Origin: Neisseriaceae bacterium ESL0693
GTDB lineage: Bacteria; Pseudomonadota; Gammaproteobacteria; Burkholderiales; Neisseriaceae
Reading direction: 5' to 3'
Length of the DNA: 64,000 bases
NCBI GenBank assembly: GCA_029433475.1
Contig: JAQTIE010000001.1
Location: 62,001-126,000, forward strand
Under the pieces are notes generated by a model, which ran no database searches, had not been told where the DNA came from, and was given only the letters and a program-made list of their open reading frames with translations. Positions 19,958 through 29,282 of the stretch are shown piece by piece. Each line of letters starts with the position of its first letter. The first letter of the stretch is position 1. Made by a program: the position numbers and the translations under genes.

Positions 19958-20031
19958 TGGAGCGGATAACGGGGTTCGAACCCGTGCGAACTGCTTGGGA
20001 AGCAGCTATGCTACCACTACATCATATCCGC
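19958..20031 (-). tRNA. tRNA-Gly (anticodon CCC)
   Basis: Read on the minus strand, the acceptor arms GCGGATA and TATCCGC pair fully. The D arm contains GTAGTGGTAGCAT. The anticodon arm GCTGC-TTCCCAA-GCAGT places T33 and anticodon CCC (19997-19999 on the plus strand as GGG). The T arm has GGGTTCGAACCC. The discriminator is T and CCA is encoded (19958-19960). It decodes GGG. Confidence 0.93.
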
Positions 20032-20196
20032 AGACAGTAAACCAGTCATTGGTTAACGTTGTCTAAATCAGAGCGGTTATTATACTGAGCTTTTGTATTC
20101 TATACCAGTATGCTGATCGATAGACAGTTTTTTCGCCATAACGATAAAACTTGCCTACAATAATATTTCATTCAGCCACACTATAGGAAATACTTC

Positions 20197-20847
20197 ATGA
20201 AATGGACTTCAGAGGCTATTGATGCCATTGAACCTGTTTATCAGCAGATAATGGCGCATCCCTTTATTCAGCAACTGGCCGATGGCAGCCTCAGTATGAC
20301 CAAGTTTCGCTATTATATGGAACAGGATGCTTTATATCTGGCACAGTATCGTAAAATCATGGCGGCGATTGCCGCCAAGTGTGATGATGGCCAGCATCAA
20401 CGTCAGTTTTTACATTTTGCCGCCGCCACCATTGAGGCAGAATTAGCGGTTCACCGCCAGTTTCTGGCCGGAATTGAGGTGTCTGAATGCGTGGCTGCAC
20501 CGAATAATCTGCTTTATACCGGTTATTTGTACCAGCAGTTAAGCACTCAGCCGCTGGCGGTGGTGGTGGCCAGTATTCTGCCTTGCTTTTATTTGTATCA
20601 GAAAGTAGGGGAATGTTTGCATAATCAATCAAATCTGACTGATCACCCGTATCGAATCTGGCTGGCAGCTTATGCGGATGAGGGGTTTAAACATGATGTT
20701 GACACCGTTATGGGCATTGCCGATGAACTGGCATATGCCGCCCCTCAGTCTGTGCGTAGCGCCATGACTGAGGGGTTTATGACGGCGGCCAGAATGGAAT
20801 GGCTGTTCTGGGACGGTGCCTGGCAACAGCAATCCTGGCCGGTTTAA
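20197..20847 (+). CDS. tenA: TenA-family thiaminase II / aminopyrimidine aminohydrolase
   Basis: This 216-residue all-helical TenA/THI-4 protein hydrolyses degraded thiamine pyrimidines (or thiamine) to give HMP for salvage. Family features are HPFIQQLADGSLSMTKFRYYMEQDALYL (shown by HPF, L.DG.L and F.YY.EQD at residues ~20-47), ILPCFYLYQKVG with the catalytic Cys (~residue 130), YADEGF and MEWLFWDGAW near the end. The ATG at 20197 has AGGA eight bases upstream. It converges on purD, their stops eight bases apart. Confidence 0.9.
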   Translation: MKWTSEAIDAIEPVYQQIMAHPFIQQLADGSLSMTKFRYYMEQDALYLAQYRKIMAAIAAKCDDGQHQRQFLHFAAATIEAELAVHRQFLAGIEVSECVAAPNNLLYTGYLYQQLSTQPLAVVVASILPCFYLYQKVGECLHNQSNLTDHPYRIWLAAYADEGFKHDVDTVMGIADELAYAAPQSVRSAMTEGFMTAARMEWLFWDGAWQQQSWPV

Positions 20848-20854
20848 TCCGCTT

Positions 20855-22162
20855 TTATGCTTTATCGGTGGTTGCTGCTTTGTCGGCCACTTCGGCAGAC
20901 AAGGCTTTATGGCCGATATCCTGCCGGTATTGCATACCGGCAAAACGGATATTCTCCAGTGCCTGATAAGCCTGCTGGCGGGCACTAGCCACATCGTTGC
21001 CTAATCCGACCACACTCAATACCCTGCCGCCATTTGTGATGGTCTGGCCTTGCTGATTCAGCAGAGTTGCAGCCTGAAAAACATGCGCCTGCTGCCTGGC
21101 GGCATCCAACCCTTGGATTGGATCACCTGATTGCACTGCCTGTGGATAACCTTTGGCCGCCAGCACCACCGCCACCGCGGTTTGTGGCTGCCATTGCGCC
21201 GCTACCTGATCCAGCCGGCCGGCCAGTGCGGCCTGAATCAGGCCAGCCAGATCGCTGTCCAGCCGGCTTAAAATTGCCTGGGTTTCAGGGTCGCCCAGGC
21301 GGCAGTTGAATTCAATGGTGTAGGGTTGGCCCTGATCATCAATCATTAAGCCGGCATACAGAAAACCGGTATAAGGATGGCCGCTGGCCTGCATGCCTCT
21401 GACTGCCGGTAATATGATTTGTTCCAGTACGCGCTGATGTACTGCGGGCGTCACCACCGGGGCAGGGGAATAGGCGCCCATGCCGCCGGTATTGGGACCC
21501 TGGTCGTGGTCGAGTAAACGCTTATGATCCTGACTGGTGGCCAGTGGCAGCACATGCTGACCATCAACCATGACAATAAAGCTGGCTTCTTCACCCACCA
21601 GAAAATCTTCAATCACTACCCGCGCGCCGGCCTGTCCTAACTGCTGATCCAGCAACATGTCATCAATGGCCTGATGGGCTTCCTGATGGGTTTGTGCCAC
21701 CACCACGCCTTTACCGGCCGCCAGACCATCGGCTTTAATCACCACTGGCAGGCTGTGCTGCTGAATATAGTCATGGGCGGCAGCGGCATCATCAAAGGTT
21801 GTGGCTGCTGCGGTGGGAATGTTGTGTTGTCGCATAAACTGTTTGGCAAAGTCTTTTGAACTTTCCAGCTGGGCACAATAACGATCAGGGCCGAAGATGG
21901 CTAGACCGGCAGCACGAAAATCATCCACTATGCCGGCAGCCAAGGGCGCTTCTGGCCCCACCACGGTAAAGTCAATGGCTTGCTGGCGGCAAAAGCTGAT
22001 CAGTTGGCTGACATGCTGGTAATCCACATTTTCCAGCTTGGGGGTGGTGGCGGTACCGGCGTTGCCGGGTGCGACAAATACGGTGTTTACCCGGGCAGAT
22101 TGTGCCAGACACCAGGCCAGTGCATGTTCACGCCCACCATTGCCTACAACCAATATTTTCAT
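20855..22162 (-). CDS. purD: phosphoribosylamine--glycine ligase (GARS)
   Basis: An ATP-grasp enzyme of 435 residues, catalysing step two of purine synthesis: phosphoribosylamine plus glycine plus ATP to GAR. It has N-terminal VVGNGGREHALAW, then VVGPEAPLAAGIVDDF, SKDFAKQFM, VIKADGLAAGKGV (ATP-grasp loop), the catalytic region GPNTGGMGAYSP and FNCRLGDPETQ. The length is normal apart from an Ala/Thr/Lys tail of about 15 residues (ADKAATTDKA). An AGGA site precedes the ATG by eight bases. The promoter must lie in the 407-base gap behind it. Confidence 0.95.
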   Translation of the reverse strand: MKILVVGNGGREHALAWCLAQSARVNTVFVAPGNAGTATTPKLENVDYQHVSQLISFCRQQAIDFTVVGPEAPLAAGIVDDFRAAGLAIFGPDRYCAQLESSKDFAKQFMRQHNIPTAAATTFDDAAAAHDYIQQHSLPVVIKADGLAAGKGVVVAQTHQEAHQAIDDMLLDQQLGQAGARVVIEDFLVGEEASFIVMVDGQHVLPLATSQDHKRLLDHDQGPNTGGMGAYSPAPVVTPAVHQRVLEQIILPAVRGMQASGHPYTGFLYAGLMIDDQGQPYTIEFNCRLGDPETQAILSRLDSDLAGLIQAALAGRLDQVAAQWQPQTAVAVVLAAKGYPQAVQSGDPIQGLDAARQQAHVFQAATLLNQQGQTITNGGRVLSVVGLGNDVASARQQAYQALENIRFAGMQYRQDIGHKALSAEVADKAATTDKA

Positions 22163-22569
22163 ACCAAATTCCTGTTTAAAGGGGTGCTTGAGCAGATTCA
22201 GTCAGACAGTCTGTCTGTATTATAAGAATGACTTGCGGACAATATGGATAATCTGTCTGACAAGGTCATTCATCGTGAATGATTATAACTTAACTGATGT
22301 ATTGATTACAGGTTTTAACAAAAATCAAGTGATTATGTTTATTGTTAGTCTGCGGTCGTGGCTGGAAACACAGTCTCTTGAGTCTGAGTAGTTTCTATGC
22401 TGGCCATGATGGTTTGATTCAGTGGAAGATGCAAACGTTTTTGTATTAATGCCATCAGCAGCATTATGCTGGCTTATACTGATTATTTATCGGCAATCAA
22501 CCCAATCCATGTGGTAGATACATGCGGTTGCTTTATTGCCCTTGATTCGGGTCAGCAACGGTTCGGGAT
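22163..22569. other. intergenic upstream of purD, no gene seen
   Basis: It contains a TATAAT-like hexamer (minus strand, around 22220) 5' of purD, next to a short reiterated TCAGACAG/TCTGTCTG sequence (22200-22215). No coding frame or RNA is recognised. A PurR-type box was not evident. Confidence 0.4.
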
Positions 22570-23193
22570 TCAGGATATTGCTTCAGGTTTGGAAGCGGGT
22601 ATCAGATGAATGGCACGGGTTTGCTGCCAGGCGGTGCAGCATGTGCTTAAATGCGCTAACGGTACGCGCAACGTAAGCCGGCAATCCTGTTGTAAATCCT
22701 GCTGTTGTATTTGTACTTCAAATTGTCTGGCAATGCGGAGTGCTTCGCTCAGATGGGCGTAATCGCATTGCAGATCAATGCGCTGATAGACATGGCATTG
22801 TATTTTGCCGGCAGCCTGCAATGCAGCGGCAGCGGCCTGTTTATAGGCCTGAATCAGGCCGGATACCCCCAGTAATGTTCCGCCGAAATAACGCACCACC
22901 ACCACCAGTGTTTGGGTTACGACAGCCGAATCAATCTGCCCCAATATGGGTCTGCCAGCGGTTCCTGCCGGTTCGCCATCATCATTGGCACGAAACTGCT
23001 GCCCATCGGTGCCCAGACGCCAGGCATAACACCAGTGGCGCGCTTTGTGGTGTTGTTCCCGTAGCGTGGTGATGATGGCTTTTATGTCGGTTTCGTCTGT
23101 TACCGGACAGGCATAGGCCAGAAAACGGCTGCCTTTATCTTTAAATTCAGCTTCGGCGGAATTTTTTAAAGTGAAATAATGCGTTTTGATCAT
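22570..23193 (-). CDS. yigZ: YigZ/IMPACT family protein
   Basis: A 207-residue UPF0029/IMPACT protein. The N-terminal domain carries family blocks KGSRFLAYACPV, HHKARHWCYAWRLG, NDDGEPAGTAGRPIL (the strongest signature, ~residues 76-90) and RYFGGTLLGVSGLIQAY. A C-terminal DUF1949 domain (~residues 140-200) follows. The biochemical role in bacteria is not established; the family binds nucleic acid or associates with translation factors. Its ATG overlaps the stop of ltaE by four bases (ATGA), so the two are translationally coupled. Confidence 0.88.
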   Translation of the reverse strand: MIKTHYFTLKNSAEAEFKDKGSRFLAYACPVTDETDIKAIITTLREQHHKARHWCYAWRLGTDGQQFRANDDGEPAGTAGRPILGQIDSAVVTQTLVVVVRYFGGTLLGVSGLIQAYKQAAAAALQAAGKIQCHVYQRIDLQCDYAHLSEALRIARQFEVQIQQQDLQQDCRLTLRVPLAHLSTCCTAWQQTRAIHLIPASKPEAIS

Positions 23194-24242
23194 AAGGTGT
23201 TACAAGCTTGTTTAATCGCCATTATAAACTGATCTACGTGTTCGGGTAAGGTATCAAAGCTGGTCATCCAGCGCACTTCTCCTTGTGTCTGATCCCAGTC
23301 ATAAAAATGATAGTGCTGGTGTAATTGCTGTCTGGCGGCGGCCGGCAAGCGGGCAAAGACAGCATTGGCTTCAACCGGCTGAGTTATGGTGATGGTTTCA
23401 ATGCTGGTGAGCGCCTGTGCCAGTCGTTGCGCCTGGCTATTGCTGTGACGCGCCAGTTGTAGCCACAAATCCTGTTCAAACCAGGCCAGAAACTGAGCCG
23501 AAATAAACCGCATTTTCGAACTGAGCTGGGCATTACTCTTGCGTAAATAGGGTAAAACTGTGCTGGCCTCATCGCAAAGACTGATCAGGCATTCGGCCTG
23601 TAACAGGCCGTTTTTAGTGCCACCCAGATTGAGCATATCCACGCCGGTATCGGTAATCATGGTTTTTACATCTGTATTCAGGCTCACCACGGCATTGGCC
23701 AGCCGCGCTCCGTCAACATACAATTTCATCTCATGCTGATGGCAGTAATCGGCCAGTGCCTGAATTTCATCAATGCGGTAACAGGTGCCGTATTCGGTAG
23801 GCTGGCTGATGTATACCAATCTGGCCTGCGGATGATGCACAATACCCTGATTCAGCATTTGAGTGGCCACCAGCGCAGGGGTTAATTTACCGTCCGGCGT
23901 TTTCACGCTGAGTAATTTAATCCCGCCCATGTGTTCAGGTGCCACGCCTTCATCCACATTGATGTGGGCACTTTCGGCACAAATGACCGCCCCACAGCGC
24001 GGAACCAGCGCCTGCAAGGCGGTTACATTGGCACCGGTGCCATTAAACATCGGAAAAGCACGCGCTTGGTGGCCAAACAGTTCACACAGCTTATGTTGTA
24101 ATGTCTGGGTATAAATATCATCGCCATAAGCGGCCACACTGCCGCCATTGGCGGTGTTTAATGCGGCCAGAATCCGGGGATGTACCCCGCTGTAATTATC
24201 AGAGGCAAAAGTGTAATGTGCCGGATCATGCAAGCGATTCAT
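23190..24242 (-). CDS. ltaE: low-specificity L-threonine aldolase
   Basis: A PLP-dependent fold-type I enzyme of 350 residues that cleaves L-threonine or allo-threonine to glycine and acetaldehyde. It has N-terminal FASDNYSGVHPRIL, AYGDDIYT, FNGTGANVTAL, ESAHINVDEG, LYVDGARLANA (the PLP-binding Asp) and LGGTKNG with the Schiff-base Lys (~residue 207). The length is normal. The substrate range cannot be fixed by reading; the related phenylserine aldolase is an alternative. It lies upstream of yigZ with a 4-base overlap; parS and the etf terminator separate it from etfA. Confidence 0.88.
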   Translation of the reverse strand: MNRLHDPAHYTFASDNYSGVHPRILAALNTANGGSVAAYGDDIYTQTLQHKLCELFGHQARAFPMFNGTGANVTALQALVPRCGAVICAESAHINVDEGVAPEHMGGIKLLSVKTPDGKLTPALVATQMLNQGIVHHPQARLVYISQPTEYGTCYRIDEIQALADYCHQHEMKLYVDGARLANAVVSLNTDVKTMITDTGVDMLNLGGTKNGLLQAECLISLCDEASTVLPYLRKSNAQLSSKMRFISAQFLAWFEQDLWLQLARHSNSQAQRLAQALTSIETITITQPVEANAVFARLPAAARQQLHQHYHFYDWDQTQGEVRWMTSFDTLPEHVDQFIMAIKQACNTL

Positions 24243-24296
24243 TGGATTTTTCCTGTTGAGCCCTGTAGACGTATTTTGAATCTGAATGATATGCCG

Positions 24297-24340
24297 TTAA
24301 AAATAAAGCTGTATAAACGTCATTGATGCGTTTATACAGC
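24297..24340 (-). terminator. terminator of the etfBA operon
   Basis: A perfect 12-bp stem GCTGTATAAACG/CGTTTATACAGC (24308-24319 with 24329-24340, 9-base loop) is followed on the minus strand by TTTATTTTTAAC. It lies just past etfA, beyond the parS palindrome. Confidence 0.8.
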
Positions 24341-24344
24341 CTTT

Positions 24345-24364
24345 AATGTTTCACGTGAAACATT
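24345..24364. promoter_or_regulatory. parS centromere-like site (ParB binding)
   Basis: TGTTTCACGTGAAACA at 24347-24362 is identical to the widely conserved bacterial parS sequence, and the symmetry extends to 20 bp (24345-24364). It sits in the short gap between etfA and its terminator. ParB spreads from such sites, which in most bacteria cluster around the replication origin. parA and parB are not in the window. Confidence 0.88.
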
Positions 24365-24385
24365 CTATCTGGTTTCACGGTCAGA

Positions 24386-25330
24386 TTAGTGCGCGATTTT
24401 TTGTAATTCAGCCACCAATTGCGGTATGGCAGTATTCAAATCGGCCACCAGACCATAATCAGCCACATTAAAAATAGGGGCATCGGGGTCTTTGTTGATG
24501 GCGACAATAGTCTGGCTGTCTTTCATACCGGCCAGATGCTGAATGGCACCAGAAATGGCCACGGCAATATATAACTGCGGGGCGACGATTTTTCCGGTCT
24601 GTCCTACCTGATAATCATTGGGCGCATAACCGGCATCAACCGCGGCACGTGAGGCGCCTACCGCTGCCTGTAGTTGCTCGGCCAGCGGCAGCAACACGGC
24701 ATTAAATTGCTCGGCACTACCCAAACCACGGCCACCGGACACCACCACCCGCGCTTCTGTCAGTTCGGGTCGCTCAGATTGGGTCAGCTCGCGGCTGATA
24801 AACCGGCTTAATTGCTGCGCGGGGGTAGTAGCCACTATCATGACATCAGCATTACCACCCTGAGCAGGCGCTGCATCAAAAGCGGTGGTTCTGATGGTTA
24901 AGACCAGTTTACCGCCCAGGTTTTTAACGGTCTGAAAGGCATTACCGGCATAAATCGGGTGAACAAACGTATGCTGATCCACTATCTGCGTAACATCGGA
25001 AATCTGGGCGCAATCAAGTAAGGCCGCAATCCGTGGCATGACATTCTTACCGGCTGCAGTGGCAGCGGCCACAATATAATCATAATCAGCGGCCAGAGAC
25101 AGCACCAGCGGCGTCAATTCTTCCGCCAGTGCATGAGCATAATGGGCAGCTTCTGCCTGCAATACCCGTTTTACACCGGTTATTTCTCTGGCCTGTTGCA
25201 CCACATTGGTCACTTCTTCACCGGCCACCAGAATATCAACATCACCCAATTGACACGCGGCAGTGACCGCATTTAACGTGGCCGGACTCAATTCCTGATG
25301 CTGATGTTCGGCAATAATCAATACTGTCAT
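24386..25330 (-). CDS. etfA: electron transfer flavoprotein subunit alpha
   Basis: The 314-residue alpha subunit of the ETF heterodimer, which passes electrons from acyl-CoA and related dehydrogenases to ETF-ubiquinone oxidoreductase. The C-terminal FAD-binding domain is intact: [14 protein letters not shown] (~residues 198-211), [30 protein letters not shown] (shown by ASRAAVD and GQTGKIVAP) and [22 protein letters not shown] (shown by SGAIQH and IVAINKD). It starts ten bases after etfB, as one operon. Confidence 0.95.
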   Translation of the reverse strand: MTVLIIAEHQHQELSPATLNAVTAACQLGDVDILVAGEEVTNVVQQAREITGVKRVLQAEAAHYAHALAEELTPLVLSLAADYDYIVAAATAAGKNVMPRIAALLDCAQISDVTQIVDQHTFVHPIYAGNAFQTVKNLGGKLVLTIRTTAFDAAPAQGGNADVMIVATTPAQQLSRFISRELTQSERPELTEARVVVSGGRGLGSAEQFNAVLLPLAEQLQAAVGASRAAVDAGYAPNDYQVGQTGKIVAPQLYIAVAISGAIQHLAGMKDSQTIVAINKDPDAPIFNVADYGLVADLNTAIPQLVAELQKIAH

Positions 25331-25340
25331 GGTTTATCCC

Positions 25341-26090
25341 TTAAATGACTTTTGCTTCATCACGCAGTCTGGCCACCAATTCAGCCACATCGGCCACTTT
25401 AATGCCGGCCTTGCGGTTTTTGGGTTCTGCTACTGATACCATTTGCAATTGAGCATTGGTCTGAACATTGAGTTCTTGCGGCGTTTGTTTGTGCAATGGC
25501 TTTCTTTTTGCCTGCATGATGTTGGGTAATTTGATGTACCGCGGCTCGTTTAAGCGTAAATCGGTGCTGATCACGGCAGGCAGGGTTAAAGCCAGCGTTT
25601 CGGTACCGCCATCAATTTCGCGAGTAACCCATACTTCATGGTCTTTTATCTGAACCTGGCTGGCAAAGGTTGCCTGCGGTGCATGCAATAAACCGGCCAG
25701 CATTTGCGCGGTCTGGTTAGCATCGTCGTCAATCGCCTGTTTGCCCAGGAAGACAAGATCCGGTTTTTCCTGTTCGGCCACCGCTTTGAGGATTTTGGCC
25801 ACAGTTAATGGCGGCAAAGGGTCTTCCGTTTCAACGTGAATGGCGCGGTCAGCGCCCATGGCCAAAGCGGTGCGCAAGGTTTCCTCACATTGCTTTGTCC
25901 CCAGAGAGACTGCCACCACTTCGGTAAGGTGACCGGCTTCTTTCTGACGGACGGCTTCTTCCACTGCAATTTCATCAAACGGATTCATCGACATTTTGAC
26001 ATTGGTAATGTCTACATCCGAGCCATCTGCTTTGACACGTACTTTGACGTTGTAATCAACCACGCGTTTTACTGCGACCAATGCTTTCAT
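25341..26090 (-). CDS. etfB: electron transfer flavoprotein subunit beta
   Basis: The 249-residue beta subunit, which binds AMP. It begins [19 protein letters not shown], followed by [27 protein letters not shown] and the family signature [31 protein letters not shown] (shown by REIDGG, LPAV and NEPRY). It is first in the etfBA operon; the 357-base gap upstream, shared with divergent trmO, carries DnaA boxes at 26365-26399. Confidence 0.95.
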   Translation of the reverse strand: MKALVAVKRVVDYNVKVRVKADGSDVDITNVKMSMNPFDEIAVEEAVRQKEAGHLTEVVAVSLGTKQCEETLRTALAMGADRAIHVETEDPLPPLTVAKILKAVAEQEKPDLVFLGKQAIDDDANQTAQMLAGLLHAPQATFASQVQIKDHEVWVTREIDGGTETLALTLPAVISTDLRLNEPRYIKLPNIMQAKRKPLHKQTPQELNVQTNAQLQMVSVAEPKNRKAGIKVADVAELVARLRDEAKVI

Positions 26091-26364
26091 TCAGCTACCT
26101 TTGCCTTAAATACCATCACTTGTATTTTCCCTGCCATGAGCCATGCCGGCTTTTAAGCAGCAGTACAGCAATATCTATTAATTACTGTTCAATAATAAAC
26201 CTGTAATGGTAACAGAAAATGGCGGCTTTGGCTGCATTGATGATGGATATCATCTGGCTATGGTTTTACCTGAAGATTAACCAAGAGGCGTGAGGTGATA
26301 CAGAATTGAATAAAATCGTTATAGTTCAAATAAAAACAAAGAAACCCAGTGCAGACACGGATTG

Positions 26365-26399
26365 TTATCCACATATTATCTACAGATAATTGTGGATAA
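26365..26399. promoter_or_regulatory. cluster of DnaA boxes between etfB and trmO
   Basis: TTATCCACA at 26365-26373 and TGTGGATAA at 26391-26399 are perfect consensus boxes in opposite orientation, with a one-mismatch box TTATCTACA (26376-26384) between them. The cluster lies about 50 bases before trmO and could also affect etfB transcription. The rest of 26091-26447 holds no gene. Confidence 0.6.
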
Positions 26400-26447
26400 T
26401 GCAGTACAATCAGGTTTTATCATATTGCCCTCAGGCATTGAATATTT

Positions 26448-27155
26448 ATGCAGTCTGATTCTGATTTATCGTCATGGGTGATTGAACCGATTGGTTATGT
26501 TCATTCGCCGTATAAACAAAAATTCGGCGTAGCCCGTCAGCCGGGTCTGGTGCCGGCGGCTCTGGCACGGATTGAACTTTTACCACAGTTTGATGCTGAT
26601 TGCATTCGCGGACTGACCGATTACGATTTTGTCTGGGTACAGTTTGTTTTTCATGCTGCGGTTGAAAGTGGCTGGCAAAAGCTGATCCGGCCACCCAAGC
26701 TCGGCGGCAAAGAGAAAAAAGGCGTGTTTGCCACCCGCAGTCCGCACCGCCCCAATCATCTGGGTTTATCGCTATTAAAGCTGGAACGTATTGATATTCA
26801 GGAAAATATCTCGTTATGGTTCAGTGGGGTGGATTTACTTGATCAAACGCCGGTGATTGATATTAAACCCTATCTGCCTTTTGTGGAAGCCAAAGCCGAT
26901 GCGCGGGGTGGATTTGCCCGGCAACGCAAATTGTTACAGGTTGTCTGGTCTGAAACTGCATTGCAGCAATTACAGGCATTATCACTGGATCAGCATTACC
27001 GCACATTGGTCAGCCAGAGTGTGGCACAAGATCCGAGACCGGCACATCAATCTGGTAAAGATAAAATATTTGTTATGTTTTTAGGTAATTACGATATCCG
27101 CTTTCGGGTTGATGCCGATATGGCAGTTATTTTGACGTTGGATGCGCATGGTTGA
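26448..27155 (+). CDS. trmO: tRNA (N6-threonylcarbamoyladenosine(37)-N6)-methyltransferase TrmO
   Basis: A TsaA/YaeB family SAM-dependent enzyme of 235 residues that methylates t6A37 to m6t6A in tRNA-Thr(GGU). The N-terminal beta-barrel region contains IEPIGYVHSPYKQKFGVARQPGL (shown by GYVHSPY and ARQPG), DFVWVQFVFH, KKGVFATRSPHRPNHLGLS (the strongest signature, ~residues 96-114) and DQTPVIDIKPYLP. The C-terminal ~85-residue domain ends IRFRVDADMAVILTL. DnaA-box clusters flank the gene on both sides. Confidence 0.9.
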   Translation: MQSDSDLSSWVIEPIGYVHSPYKQKFGVARQPGLVPAALARIELLPQFDADCIRGLTDYDFVWVQFVFHAAVESGWQKLIRPPKLGGKEKKGVFATRSPHRPNHLGLSLLKLERIDIQENISLWFSGVDLLDQTPVIDIKPYLPFVEAKADARGGFARQRKLLQVVWSETALQQLQALSLDQHYRTLVSQSVAQDPRPAHQSGKDKIFVMFLGNYDIRFRVDADMAVILTLDAHG

Positions 27156-27224
27156 AACAGTTTTATTATTAAACAAGAAGTTTTATTAATAAAATGATGA
27201 AGAAACTTATGAACGCATACCCTG

Positions 27225-27350
27225 TGTGGATAAGATGAAAACCACACGGTAAATAAATAACTTACCTAATGATAAGCCGCCATGCCAGCCAGTGCATGGA
27301 TTGTGGATTTTGTGGATAACTTTAAGTATGATGGTGATGCTTGTGGATAA
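27225..27350 (+). promoter_or_regulatory. DnaA-box cluster between trmO and lpxC; oriC/datA/DARS candidate
   Basis: Perfect TGTGGATAA boxes occur at 27225-27233, 27311-27319 and 27342-27350, plus a one-mismatch TGTGGATTT at 27302-27310. All are in the same direction, in a 327-base non-coding gap with an AT-rich stretch (27237-27275). With the boxes before trmO and the parS site 2.9 kb away this resembles origin or DnaA-titration DNA. dnaA, dnaN and gidA are not adjacent, so oriC is not proven. Confidence 0.5.
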
Positions 27351-27482
27351 ATTAAGGGTTTTGGGATGAGTTCACACTGAATTATCCTTAAGGATGGCTA
27401 AAATCCACGCTATTGATGTTAGCCATTGATTAAAATACCCACCGTACCCACCATATGAGTGATTTAATAAGGGATTGAGATT

Positions 27483-28397
27483 ATGCAGCAACGAACTTTG
27501 GCCAGAAGTATCAGCGTTACCGGTGTGGGTTTGCATTCGGGTGAACGGGTACAGCTCAGTTTGCATCCGGCCGCTATAGATCATGGGATTGCTTTCCGGC
27601 GCACGGATTTACCGGATAGCAAAATGATTAAATTAACGCCAGAATTGATCAATGATACCCGCTTGTCTTCAACCATTGTGACGCCGGAGGGGGTACGTGT
27701 CGGTACGATTGAACACATGATGTCTGCCCTGGCTGCCTATGGCATTGATAATATACTGATTGAATTGAATGCGCCTGAAATTCCGATCATGGATGGTTCC
27801 AGTCTGCCGTTTATTTACTTATTACAAGATGCCGGTGTGGTTGATCAGTCTGCCCAGAAACGGTTTTTACGGATTAAAAAGCCGGTACGGATTGAGGAGC
27901 CGGGTAAATGGGTTGGCTTTACCCCCTATGAGGGTTTTCGTATTACGTTAACCATTGCTTTTGATCATCCGGTGTTTAACCGCAGTAATCAAACTTATCA
28001 GATTGATTTTTCAGGACAGTCATATGTTGAAGAAATTGCCCGCGCGCGAACTTTCGGTTTTATGCAGGAAGTGGAATTAATGCGCAGCCACAATCTGGGT
28101 TTGGGCGGTAATCTGAATAATGCCATTGTGATTGATGACATGGATGTGCTGAATCCGGAAGGGTTGCGTTATGCGGATGAATTTGTACGCCATAAGATTC
28201 TGGATGCGGTGGGGGATTTGTATACTCTGGGTCATCCCATTATTGGTGCTTTTGAAGGGTTTAAATCCGGTCATGCCATTAATAATGCACTTTTGCGCCA
28301 GACCTTGGCCACACCCGAGGCTTTTGAATGGGTTTCATTTCCAGATGATCAGTTATTACCGGCTGCATTTCATGCTTTGCCAAAGGTGGCATCTTAA
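27483..28397 (+). CDS. lpxC: UDP-3-O-acyl-N-acetylglucosamine deacetylase
   Basis: A zinc amidase of 304 residues, the committed step of lipid A synthesis. The first domain has TGVGLHSGERV and GTIEHMMSALAAYGID with the zinc His (~residue 80). The second domain has RTFGFMQEVELMR and HKILDAVGDLYTLG, with the second zinc His and Asp. The length is normal. AAGGGA precedes the ATG by about eight bases. The product supports an LPS- or LOS-bearing Gram-negative. It is monocistronic, with its own terminator. Confidence 0.95.
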   Translation: MQQRTLARSISVTGVGLHSGERVQLSLHPAAIDHGIAFRRTDLPDSKMIKLTPELINDTRLSSTIVTPEGVRVGTIEHMMSALAAYGIDNILIELNAPEIPIMDGSSLPFIYLLQDAGVVDQSAQKRFLRIKKPVRIEEPGKWVGFTPYEGFRITLTIAFDHPVFNRSNQTYQIDFSGQSYVEEIARARTFGFMQEVELMRSHNLGLGGNLNNAIVIDDMDVLNPEGLRYADEFVRHKILDAVGDLYTLGHPIIGAFEGFKSGHAINNALLRQTLATPEAFEWVSFPDDQLLPAAFHALPKVAS

Positions 28398-28430
28398 TGC
28401 GTGAATAGCAGATCATGATGTTGTGAAGTC

Positions 28431-28470
28431 AATCGATCTGATGAAAGATATCAGATCGATTTTGATTTTT
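28431..28470 (+). terminator. lpxC terminator
   Basis: A 12-bp perfect stem AATCGATCTGAT/ATCAGATCGATT (28431-28442 with 28450-28461) is followed by TTGATTTTT. Confidence 0.75.
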
Positions 28471-29282
28471 GCGTAACGGCATCTGTTTATCATAGTAATA
28501 TATGCATATTGGTTTATTTATTACTTTAAAGTGATAATTATTGCAGATTAATATCTATTTTTAGTAGGCTATGGTATTAATATTATTGATATTTATCAGT
28601 ATTTTAATTTTCTGAATAAGCAAACAGTAATAAAATTATCCATAAATTACCTGATTTAATAAAGTGCACTGTAATTGTTAATCAAATACAATATTTCTTT
28701 TAAAAAATTATCATAAATATATAAATATTATGGTTGCTCTGGCTAGATCATTATTTTAAAATAATACCATAGCATTAAATGATTAAAGTCTGGAGGTAAT
28801 TTTATTAATCCTGATCACTGTTTATCTGCATATTTAAAATAATATTGTTGTTTTTACATTGTATCACCCTGAATTAATCGAAATAAATGACAGGCCGGTA
28901 TCCATAAGATTGATTTACTGGTTTGATTTGTCAATTTATTTTTTATTTGTCTGACTGTTTAATATATTTGATTCTTATTAAATTTTTTAGTCATAACAGT
29001 TACCCTGGAATACAGTTTTCCTGTGTGCGTTAATGGATATATGAATGATTTAATCAGCATAATTCTGTTTATCAAGCTTAAATCCTAACATTTCACGCAA
29101 TATTCGGCTTATTTTCAATCAAGCCATTACTTAAACCACAGATGGGTTTAAGTAAATAAATCATGTGTATTGATCCTGGGGATAATATTTTTTAAAACGG
29201 CTTTGATTCAACATATCATTAATTTATTAATGATTTAAATTGATCGTTAACCACCCGTTATTTATCATTTTGGAATCTATCA
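28471..29282. other. long AT-rich 5' region of the first giant adhesin
   Basis: About 810 non-coding, AT-rich bases. No ORF, RNA or repeat array is recognised. The last ~20 bases before the adhesin ATG are nearly identical to those before the second adhesin (TTGGAATCTATCAATG against TTGGAACCTATCAATG). The length suggests a complex promoter or a long 5' leader. Confidence 0.5.
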
